Positions 19,707 to 28,493 of a stretch of 64,000 nt of DNA are shown in pieces (position 1 is the first letter of the stretch; every line of letters begins with the position of its first letter). Source of the DNA: Sarcomyxa edulis (Eukaryota; Basidiomycota; Agaricomycetes; Agaricales; Mycenaceae); assembly GCA_009761415.1 (NCBI GenBank), contig QUOL01000016.1, positions 1-64,000 on the forward strand. The letters are read 5' to 3'. The notes under the pieces were generated by a model that saw nothing but the letters and a program-made list of their open reading frames with translations, was not told where the DNA came from and searched no databases. Position numbers and translations under genes: made by a program.

Positions 19707-20645
19707 TCATGCCCCCGACAAGCCGTTTAGTCCCTGTTCAATAATCGCTGCCCCGCCAATCAAACCGTTCCTCTCCTCTTCGGATAACGTCTCCAAAAGC
19801 AGGCGAAATGCCCCGTGTGTTGCCAAGCTCGCGAGTGGCTGGACTGTGCCTCTCCGATCAGCTCGTTGCCGCACCGCTAAAGTGTCAGAATTCTTACCGG
19901 ACAAGGCCCTTTCTACCTCGGCCACCTCCATTTCTTCGTCCTCGTCGTCCGTTGCAATACTTATGACGGATATGCCTTCGTCTTCGTTGTTAGCCGGATT
20001 CTCTTCCCCTTCGAGGCTGTTGCCCCTGTCCGTACTAATCGTACCATCTCGATGTACCCTGGGACCGCTGTATGGATGCTTCTTCAACACGGCATGCGCA
20101 TGGAACCGACCACGCGGGTCCGCCTCGATGTAATCGAAAGCGACGCCAAATGTCGATCGGCGGGCATATTCTTCTATGAAGTACAAGATAACGTCGATCT
20201 TATGTGCCTCGTCCTCGTCCTGATCCCCGGAAAACCCTACGACGTGGACACATCGCTGCACCTGGTAAACGGCGGTCACTGCTTCCTTGGGAAACGGCTC
20301 CGTGGTATCGTCCATGCACCTCCCCTTCAGTACCCATCTAAGTCTGAGCATGAATACCTTAACCTTCGCAATTAGCACGGACCCCCTGAAAGGCGCACAC
20401 GCACCCACCATGTGCTGGCACAAGATTTTAACGTGCTTTCTCAACGTGTATACACCGTGACTCGAGAACTCCGGAAGGAGAACGTCCGCCACTGCATCCT
20501 GAAAAATGCAGCTAACAACTAGGTGAACCATGGGACGGATATTGTTACGCAGGTATCCGAGGAAAGTTGCCATCGTAATATCGCCATCTATCCCGTCTAG
20601 ATCGAGGCAGCGCGTAAAGAAGAGTTCTTTTGCTATGGGATCCAT
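19707..20645 (-). CDS. Antisense gene H, inner copy: 312-residue family protein
   Basis: A single 313-codon frame. Residues 25-50 carry the signature T-F-L-G-Y-L-R-N-N-I-R-P-M-V-H-L-V. The middle is Cys/His-containing (R-C-V-H-V-V-G-F-S-G-D). Then comes a strongly acidic stretch (A-T-D-D-E-D-E-E-M-E) and a C-terminal helical region. It is the gene nearest to the 3' LTR, with its start 160 bp from it, so it may be driven by sequence between the LTR and 20645. Against the outer copy (22994-23932) I counted 17 base differences: 11 silent, the other 6 changing four residues. That pattern is expected for a protein under constraint. No known domain was recognised. Confidence 0.82.
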   Translation of the reverse strand: MDPIAKELFFTRCLDLDGIDGDITMATFLGYLRNNIRPMVHLVVSCIFQDAVADVLLPEFSSHGVYTLRKHVKILCQHMVGACAPFRGSVLIAKVKVFMLRLRWVLKGRCMDDTTEPFPKEAVTAVYQVQRCVHVVGFSGDQDEDEAHKIDVILYFIEEYARRSTFGVAFDYIEADPRGRFHAHAVLKKHPYSGPRVHRDGTISTDRGNSLEGEENPANNEDEGISVISIATDDEDEEMEVAEVERALSGKNSDTLAVRQRADRRGTVQPLASLATHGAFRLLLETLSEEERNGLIGGAAIIEQGLNGLSGA

Positions 20646-20788
20646 TTGGCTTGTTGCTTTCAGGAAAGCCCTGGCTGTCTTAACCTTGGAATTTATAGGT
20701 CCTTGGCCGGTCGTCCTTGCCCTGTTTTGGTCACGGGCACGTTGTTGTGTTTGCCCTCCGGATGATCGACCGGGGACGGTCGATATTT

Positions 20789-20804
20789 AAAAGTTAGGAG
20801 GAAG
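20789..20804 (+). other. Polypurine tract of inner element
   Basis: AAAAGTTAGGAGGAAG ends exactly at the 3' LTR. It is purine-rich apart from two T. It is in the right place to prime + strand DNA synthesis. The same tract stands at 24076-24091 in the outer element. Confidence 0.65.
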
Positions 20805-22553
20805 TGTGAGGATGCCAGCATCCCCAGCCAAGGAATCGACAACTATACAACAACCTACTCTTATGCGACTCCCCAGACATAGCTAACTACAGAGACACTG
20901 GTGGTATTACCACAAACGACTTACTTTTCGAATGACCGGACACTGAAAGACACCAAGTACCCGCTACTTGACGGTTCCTCCCCGAAAGCGGCCTCTTCAT
21001 CCACTCACGAAACGCTAACCCGCCTTCGGTCACGTCTCAGAACGTTTTGGAATACCTGAAATCACACACGAACAACTTCTCCGAAGGAAATCTACCGCCA
21101 GAACCCAATTCCCTATCGTCGTTTCACCTGACCGAAGGCCCAATGTACTCGATCACCTCTCCGCAGCCCCCTAGATCCTTCGGACAGATCCCAAATCGTT
21201 TCAGCAGGCTCCCTTTCACCTCTAGAAGACCTCATCGAGAGATACTTCACCGATAAAACATTGCCACCAGTCGACATACCGCCAACGTGATGCTTACTGC
21301 CCTGAGCTGTTCTTCCTATCAAATCGGACATATTCCCTTTACATTGTGATCTCAATTCACACCTTTCCATGCATCTGGACGCCTCGTTAAGACCTCCGTC
21401 CACCCTGACCAAGTGGTGCTACGGAATATTCTTCCCTCTGTGTTTATCACATGACACAGCACTTGTAAGCGAGGTATCGCCCGCTAACAAAGACACTACA
21501 GGTCTCCGCCTAGCAACCCACATCAAATTCACTCTTCTCGGACAACTTTGGCCGTCGCATCTTGGAAAAATCTATCGGAAGCTCCCCATCATCCTGCTCA
21601 CTCGGACATGTTTCATCCCTTCACAAATTCACCTTGCAACGCTTTCAGAGAACACCTCAGGCCCTAACCTTTCACACTGAGCGAGGTTCGGACACATCAA
21701 AACCAATACCGGATCTGTTTCATCATTGGAGATCTCGGGGACCTTGGGATGGCACTCGGGGTGAAGAATTAGGCAAGGACAGGGAAGGAATTCATATATA
21801 AAGTAGGATAGGACATGGAGAACGGTAGATAGAACCAGTGTGGACGAGAACCAGAGGAACATACCCGAATCGACCAACTACCCAGTCACTCTCTATAGGA
21901 ATTCTATCTCTTTCTCATACTTCTGAAACCGAGACAAGGAACGATTACAGGAGTCGGTCAAAACAAGAGAAAAAGGACTTGATTCAGTCGGCAGTACCAC
22001 TCCCGGAACAAAGGAAGCTCTCCGAAATCAGTCCAGAACTATCCGAAACCCTCGAAGCTCTTCGAAATCAGTTCAAGAACTGTCCGAAACCTTCGATAGC
22101 TCTCCGAAGACGTTTTACAGCTATACAAAGCATCGGTCAGCTCACCAAAAGCTGTCCGAGGCCCTCGTAGGTTCTCCAAGAACGAACTTATAGCTGTCCG
22201 AAGCCCTCGATAGCTCTCCGAAGACGTTTTATAAGCCGTCCAAAGCATCGATCAGCTCTCCGAAAGCTGTCCGAGGCCTTCGTAGGTTTTCCAAGAACAA
22301 ACCTATAGCTGTCCGAAGCCTCTAAACGGCTTACCGAGAACGAACCTACAAGTCCGAAGCTTACCTCTCACCTCATCATCTCATACCCACCTCACCACCG
22401 TTTTACGGACACATTATCCAAACACAAGTCATTGGGCATTAGGATTTCTCGCTACGTAAAATCCCCTCCGAGAAAACGTCACCTTACCCCCTAGAGGCGA
22501 ACTATAGTTAGGAGTCTAGCACATCTACTCCTAGCGCCGCAGTCCTCATCACA
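20805..22553 (+). repeat. 3' LTR of inner element
   Basis: It is colinear with 10786-12534 at a constant offset of 10019 bases. I saw one base difference (21650 g against 11631 a). It is followed by the acgg target duplication and then the rest of outer gene G. Confidence 0.95.
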
Positions 22554-22557
22554 ACGG
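22554..22557 (+). repeat. Target-site duplication (acgg), right side of inner element
   Basis: Second copy of the 4-bp acgg found at 10782-10785. Confidence 0.85.
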
Positions 22558-22913
22558 TATGCAACGATGAGTTCCTGCGCAGAAGGATTTTTTAGTATCT
22601 CTGCGTTGCCCCGCTGAAAAACGGTGGAAGCCCGTACAACGTTCTCGACGAAAAACCGCATAAGCCGCCTCGACAGCGTATACTGCCCGATAACGCTATC
22701 GGTGTCATCGGGAAATGCTGTCACCCTATGGGGAAGCGTCGCCTGGATGACACCGAACATCATACGAAGGCGTTTGCGGAAGAATCCATCGAAGCCCTCG
22801 TGCGGATAGAAGACGGGTCGAATGAAGGACGGGACGTTCAGCGTCATGAAGTAGTCGCAGAGTCTCTCGCGAGCCATTTGCATACTGCGGGCAGGCATTT
22901 CGATTTTCAACAC
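22554..22913 (-). pseudogene. Antisense gene G, outer copy, N-terminal part
   Basis: It encodes the first 120 or so residues of gene G including the family signature, then runs into the LTR. It matches 19263-19626 except for a few substitutions and one codon fewer in the Lys run (I-L-K-N against I-L-K-K-N). It belongs with 10542-10785. Confidence 0.85.
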
Positions 22914-22993
22914 GAAAAGACTCGTCGTTTATATGTACATGATGACTGCATGCCCTCGATCACCTCTCCGAACCCTTCCCTCTTCTTGCCGCC

Positions 22994-23932
22994 TCATGCC
23001 CCCGACAAATTGTTTAGTCCCTGTTCGATAATCGCCGCCCCGCCAATCAAACCGTTCCTCTCCTCTTCGGATAACGTCTCCAAAAGCAGGCGAAATGCCC
23101 CGTGTGTTGCCAAGCTTGCGAGTGGCTGGACTGTACCTCTCCGATCAGCTCGTTGCCGCACCGCTAAAGTGTCAGAATTCTTACCGGACAAGGCCCTTTC
23201 TACCTCGGCCACCTCCATTTCTTCGTCCCCGTCGTCCGTTGCAATACTTATGACGGATATGCCTTCGTCTTCGTTGTTAGCCGGATTTTCTTCCCCCTCG
23301 AGGCTGTTGCCCCTGTCCGTACTAATCGTACCATCTCGATGTACCCTGGGACCGCTGTATGGATGCTTCTTCAACACGGCATGCGCATGGAACCGACCAC
23401 GCGGGTCCGCCTCGATGTAATCGAAAGCGACGCCGAATGTCGATCGGCGGGCGTATTCTTCTATGAAGTACAAGATAACGTCGATCTTATGTGCCTCGTC
23501 CTCGTCCTGATCCCCGGAAAACCCTACGACGTGGACGCACCGCTGCACCTGGTAAACGGCGGTCACTGCTTCCTTGGGAAACGGCTCCGTGGTATCGTCC
23601 ATGCACCTCCCCTTCAGTACCCATCTAAGTCTGAGCATGAATACCTTGACCTTCGCAATTAGCACGGACCCCCTGAAAGACGCACACGCACTCACCATGT
23701 GCTGGCACAAGATTTTAACGTGCTTTCTCAACGTGTATACACCGTGACTCGAGAACTCCGGAAGGAGAACGTCCGCCACTGCATCCTGAAAAATGCAGCT
23801 AACAACTAGGTGAACCATGGGACGGATATTGTTACGCAGGTATCCGAGGAAAGTTGCCATCGTAATATCGCCATCTATCCCGTCTAGATCGAGGCAGCGC
23901 GTAAAGAAGAGTTCTTTTGCTATGGGATCCAT
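22994..23932 (-). CDS. Antisense gene H, outer copy
   Basis: This 312-residue frame is intact. It differs from the inner copy at four residues (G/S, P/S, E/G, G/N) but at 11 silent sites, by direct comparison. The G/N change alone uses three base changes in one codon. Domain layout is as described for the inner copy. Survival of the frame in two element copies, one of which has lost its own gag-pol, suggests the protein matters to the element. Confidence 0.82.
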   Translation of the reverse strand: MDPIAKELFFTRCLDLDGIDGDITMATFLGYLRNNIRPMVHLVVSCIFQDAVADVLLPEFSSHGVYTLRKHVKILCQHMVSACASFRGSVLIAKVKVFMLRLRWVLKGRCMDDTTEPFPKEAVTAVYQVQRCVHVVGFSGDQDEDEAHKIDVILYFIEEYARRSTFGVAFDYIEADPRGRFHAHAVLKKHPYSGPRVHRDGTISTDRGNSLEGEENPANNEDEGISVISIATDDGDEEMEVAEVERALSGKNSDTLAVRQRADRRGTVQPLASLATHGAFRLLLETLSEEERNGLIGGAAIIEQGLNNLSGA

Positions 23933-24075
23933 TTGGCTTGTTGCTTTCAGGAAAGCTCTGGCTGTCTTAACCTTGGAATTTATAGGTCCTTGGCCGGTCG
24001 TCCTTGCCCTGTTTTGGTCACGGGCACGTTGTTGTGTTTGCCCTGCGGATGATCGACCGGGGACGGTCGATATTT

Positions 24076-24091
24076 AAAAGTTAGGAGGAAG
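24076..24091 (+). other. Polypurine tract of outer element
   Basis: Same 16 bases as at 20789-20804, ending against the 3' LTR. Confidence 0.65.
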
Positions 24092-25836
24092 TGTGAGGAT
24101 GCCAGCATCCCCAGCCAAGGAATCGACAACTATACAACAACCTACTCTTATGCGACTCCCCAGACATAGCTAACTACAGAGACACTGGTGGTATTACCAC
24201 AAACGACTTACTTTTCGAATGACCGGACACTGAAAGACACCAAGTACCCGCTACTTGACGGTTCCTCCCCGAAAGCGGCCTCTTCATCCACTCACGAAAC
24301 GCTAACCCGCCTTCGGTCACGTCTCAGAACGTTTTGGAATACCTGAAATCACACACGAACAACTTCTCCGAAGGAAATCTACCGCCAGAACCCAATTCCC
24401 TATCGTCGTTTCACCTGACCGAAGGCCCAATGTACTCGATCACCTCTCCGCAGCCCCCTAGATCCTTCGGACAGATCCCAAATCGTTTCAGCAGGCTCCC
24501 TTTCACCTCTAGAAGACCTCATCGAGAGATACTTCACCGATAAAACATTGCCACCAGTCGACATACCGCCAACGTGATGCTTACTGCCCTGAGCTGTTCT
24601 TCCTATCAAATCGGACATATTCCCTTTACATTGTGATCTCAATTCACACCTTTCCATGCATCTGGACGCCTCGTTAAGACCTCCGTCCACCCTGACCAAG
24701 TGGTGCTACGGAATATTCTTCCCTCTGTGTTTATCACATGACACAGCACTTGTAAGCGAGGTATCGCCCGCTAACAAAGACACTACAGGTCTCCGCCTAG
24801 CAACCCACATCAAATTCACTCTTCTCGGACAACTTTGGCCGTCGCATCTTGGAAAAATCTATCGGAAGCTCCCCATCATCCTGCTCACTCGGACATGTTT
24901 CATCCCTTCACAAATTCACCTTGCAACGCTTTCAGAAAACACCTCAGGCCCTAACCTTTCACACTGAGCGAGGTTCGGACACATCAAAACCAATACCGGA
25001 TCTGTTTCATCATTGGAGATCTCGGGGACCTTGGGATGGCACTCGGGGTGAAGAATTAGGCAAGGACAGGGAAGGAATTCATATATAAAGTAGGATAGGA
25101 CATGGAGAACGGTAGATAGAACCAGTGTGGACGAGAACCAGAGGAACATACCCGAATCGACCAACTACCCAGTCACTCTCTATAGGAATTCTATCTCTTT
25201 CTCATACTTCTGAAACCGAGACAAGGAACGATTACAGGAGTCGGTCAAAACAAGAGAAAAAGGACTTGATTCAGTCGGCAGTACCACTCCCGGAACAAAG
25301 GAAGCTCTCCGAAATCAGTCCAGAGCTGTCCGAAACCCTCGAAGCTCTCCGAAATCAGTTCAGAGCTGTCCGAAACCTTCGATAGCTCTCCGAAGACGTT
25401 TTATAACTATACAAAGCATCGGTCAGCTCACCAAAAGCTGTCCGAGGCCCTCGTAGGTTCTCCAAGATCGAACTTATAGCTGTCCGAAGCCCCCGATAGC
25501 TCTCCGAAGACGTATTATAAGCCGTCCGAAGCATCGATCAGCTCTCCGAAAGCTGTCCGAGGCCTTCGTAGGTTTTCCAAGATCGAACCTATAGCTGTCC
25601 GAAGCCTCTAAACGGCCTACCGAGAACGATCCTACAAGTCCGAAGCTTACCTTACACCTCATCATCTCATACCCACCTCACCACCATACGAACACATTAT
25701 CCAAACACAAGTCACTGGGCATTAGGATTTCTCGCTACGTAAAATCCCCTCCGAGAAAACGTCACCTTACCCCCTAGAGGCGAACTATAGTTAGGAGTCT
25801 AGCCCATCTACTCCTAGCGCCGCAGTCCTCATCACA
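24092..25836 (+). repeat. 3' LTR of outer element
   Basis: It is 1745 bp and nearly identical to the inner LTRs up to about 25320. The tandem-repeat part (25300-25640) differs by substitutions and small indels, accounting for the 4-bp length difference. TATA box at 25082-25089. The next bases are acgg, as for the inner element, then host coding sequence. Confidence 0.93.
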
Positions 25837-25839
25837 ACG

Positions 25840-26231
25840 GGACTCATCTCCACGATCCTTGAATCTGGTGCTATGTTTGCGATCGCGATCGCCGTCGTCC
25901 TTGGAATCGAAGCTTCGGGAGGCCCTGCAGCTTTTGTTGATCTCTTCGGTATCGCTCAAGTAGTTGTAAGCTAATGAATTATGGGCCCCATGATCATCAT
26001 ACTAGGAACTGATTCTATCTCTGTGCCTAGACTATGTCGCCGCTTCTAATCATCGTCAGAGTCGGTCTTGGTCTGACCCATGGCAATGGTCGCACTTCGG
26101 ACCTCGCGGCTCGCGGTATCGAGATAACTGTCAGTCGCGAGGAAGTCCGTGACATTGCGTTAAACTCGTCTGAAGCATATGCTATGCATTCCGTGGCATC
26201 TGACGGCAAAGACAAAGCATCGAACATTTGA
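25840..26231 (+). pseudogene. 3' fragment of a host multi-pass membrane protein gene, cut by the outer element
   Basis: Immediately after the LTR the + strand is open for 40 codons: a hydrophobic segment S-G-A-M-F-A-I-A-I-A-V-V-L-G-I, then D-L-F-G-I-A-Q. A 71-nt intron (25960-26030, GTAGTT donor, CCTAG acceptor) joins it in phase 0 to T-M-S-P-L-L-I-I-V-R-V-G-L-G-L-T and a polar tail ending at 26231. The pattern ESGA...hydrophobic...GIA...P-L-L-I-I-V-R-V is that of the last transmembrane helix and tail of a membrane protein family very common in Agaricomycetes (often with an N-terminal DUF6533). The upstream exons should lie left of the retrotransposon. The family name is from memory of the pattern. 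Confidence 0.65.
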
Positions 26232-28493
26232 TATCCACATATACATTCTTTACACCAATGAAATAGCATGGTATATGCGATGTGTAGACTTCAGCCTTTA
26301 TTCCATCAGGAAAAACCAGAAATCACAATTAGGTACAATTGTGACGAATTATCCTAATCACTCTAATCTGTCACTCAATCGTTCTAACTAGAACTAATGG
26401 ACAACTCACCAGAGCTATTTTCACCTTTTTCTGGTTTTTAGTGACAGAAATATATCGAGATCCCGTATTGGCAATAATTTGTTCAAGCCGTGAAAACCTC
26501 GAAAACAACACAATAAGTGTATGATGACTTAAGATGGAGCATGGGGGCTAACGAAATTTGGCATAAAATGATTTGAAAAAAAATAAGAGGTGCTGCTACA
26601 GTGCTACTACGAGTTTGAGCTTCCGAGAGACTCGAGAATAGAGAATGACTGGAGAATCAAGATAGTATCTATCAATGAAGTCGTGTCCGAGGGAATCAGC
26701 AGCAGAACACATAATTGTTGAGAAAAGGACGCACCTTGACATATTTGTGTAGTGATTGAGAAGGCGCTCATCCGTAGAGGCGTGTTTACCGTCGATACCA
26801 GCTCTCCGTGTGAAACTGCCCGCTATGCTGATCGAGTGAAGATTTGGCATCACCAAAACGAAAGAGGTGTGAAAAATGAAAAGAGGTGCGGCTATGTGTG
26901 GGCTGTTGGCGCTGCCAGAGTCAGAACTATACAAAGAGTGAACGATGTCAGTCCAATGTCCGGAGAAGGATTATCTGCATCAACGCACCTATGATTTCCT
27001 GTCTATCACCGTGATCCCATGGACTCTGATATGATACAATCTCTCCTCTGGCCCTAGCTGAAGTACCATTTGAACCTTTGGCGTTCAATATTCAGCCTTA
27101 CATCGCAGATGCGAGAGTTGTGTGCTATAGAGATTGCATGGTGGTGAGCTGAGCGAGGGCAACAATGCTTGCGAGGAACGAACTCGTGAGTCAGTTCAAA
27201 CTCCGACGTAACTCCGATCGACGCTGCCACATCATCAACACGTCGTAGATTTCTCTTCCCCCAACTCCTTCCTTCCCTTCCAAAGTTCCATATACCCACA
27301 AACCGCGTTCGCTCCTTGGAAGATTCAAAGGACCCTACTCAGGTCAGCACTCACTGCAACATTCTTCTAAGGTATGTCCCCATCACATAGACCTCTTTCA
27401 CTGATATTTTTCGGTGCCAGATATACTAGACTGGGTCTTATATCCTTTTGTACCACTTAAGGGCCTCTAGGTGAGTACACAATTACCTTCTTAATACATC
27501 AGCTTCTTATTTCGAACTAGACACTGGTGCCATGTGTTGGTTGAGAGTCTCGGACATGGGCACTTGGACTGTGAATGATTGTGGAGGGGGCGGTATTTAG
27601 GTATGTTTCCTTATCTTCTCTCAACATGCCGATACTGACATAGACTCGGAATCACTCAGGTATTGTATCCCTAGTCGGTCATCGATCTTCAAGGTTCTCG
27701 GCGCGCGCACCAATATTGTAGCCTTTCGACATCAAGTACTCAGATATGGCAGTATAATAGATATAGATAGATAGCCTTCAGTCTTCCGATCTCATTCAGA
27801 GCTTCGGCAATTGGAATATACAATTTTTTGCTTGACTTCGAGTTGGTGCAAACTGTACATTTAAAATAAAGGATGAAAACTGTATTAATCTCGGGATACT
27901 TTGTGCATATATGATACTAATTCTCAACTAATTGGTACGGATTAGTGCCTACTGAAAAATGCCAGACACAACTAGGCGAATTAGATCGATTAGCGCTTAG
28001 TTCCAATTAGTGAAAATTTCCAGCTAATTAGCACTAATCCTACACAACTGTGACTAATTGTATAATGAGGGTTTTCCTGATGCTCTCTCTCTTTTCTTAT
28101 TCTGTCATTAATTGTGTGATAGAGGTCAATGCTGATTGTTACGAAGAATTAGATTATTGTAGTCGGGGACCGTTGGAGCAGAGCGTTGTTGTTTGGCTAT
28201 CCCATGTGGCATTTGCACCCACAAGGACCCATAGGCTCAAACACGGACATCTGATCTTGCTTCCGTATTCCTCGATTAAGCAATAGCATCATCAATCAAC
28301 CAACCATCCGAACCTGCTTATTACAATCAATACCATTCTGTCTACGAGCTCAAGAAAGAAGAAAAAGGAAGGGAAGTAAATATATATTATTTATGCCTAT
28401 AGCTAAGCATGGCAGATAAAATTCCAAAACCAACAACGAAACAAAAGTTGATGAGCAGGCGTTCCAGCCCAAGTTTTCTCTTCGCTTCTCAAT
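26232..28493. other. AT-rich intergenic region
   Basis: No supported gene. Open frames (for example minus 26596-26934 and minus 27054-27299) have no family resemblance and no convincing splice partners. A cluster of CTAATT/AATTAG motifs at 27917-28060 includes a 10-bp inverted repeat (ggattagtgc at 27939, gcactaatcc at 28031). It also contains the 3' flank of CYP51. Confidence 0.5.

Larger units (their letters stand above)
10786..22553 (+). mobile_element. Inner LTR retrotransposon, same family, pol-less and non-autonomous
   Basis: This 11768-bp insertion has two 1749-bp LTRs (10786-12534 and 20805-22553), a primer binding site at 12537, a purine tract at 20789-20804 and a 4-bp target duplication. 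Its interior holds only a short gag remnant on the + strand. There is no protease, RT, RNase H or integrase. Instead it carries the minus-strand genes B, C, D, E, G and H, all with intact frames. The two LTRs showed one difference in my by-eye comparison (a at 11631, g at 21650), so the insertion is recent. It must have been moved by enzymes supplied by an autonomous relative. It inserted into gene G of the outer copy. Confidence 0.93.
1..25836 (+). mobile_element. Outer Ty3/Gypsy LTR retrotransposon, 5' end outside window, interrupted by a related element
   Basis: The + strand reads gag-pol remnants from base 2, an integrase C-terminus ending at 4677, a minus-strand gene block (4870-10785 and 22554-23932), a purine tract at 24076-24091 and a 3' LTR at 24092-25836. 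The 5' LTR and most of gag lie left of the window. Bases 10786-22553 are a later insertion of a second member of the same family. Removing them joins 10785 to 22558 and restores gene G, so the outer copy spans about 14 kb in this window. The LTR is followed by the tail of a host gene, so the element landed in coding sequence. Gag-pol is broken by several frameshifts, so this copy is probably not autonomous now. The order PR-RT-RH-IN is that of Ty3/Gypsy (Metaviridae-type) elements. Confidence 0.9.

Noticed and set aside
1..25836. A Starship-type or other giant captured cargo element
   Set aside because: No tyrosine recombinase captain gene was seen. LTRs, PBS, PPT, pol and a target duplication explain the whole region as nested LTR retrotransposons.
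27917..28060. Possible small MITE with a 10-bp inverted repeat in AT-rich DNA
   Set aside because: The arms do not extend beyond 10 bp, there is no target duplication, and CTAATT motifs are frequent by chance in AT-rich sequence.
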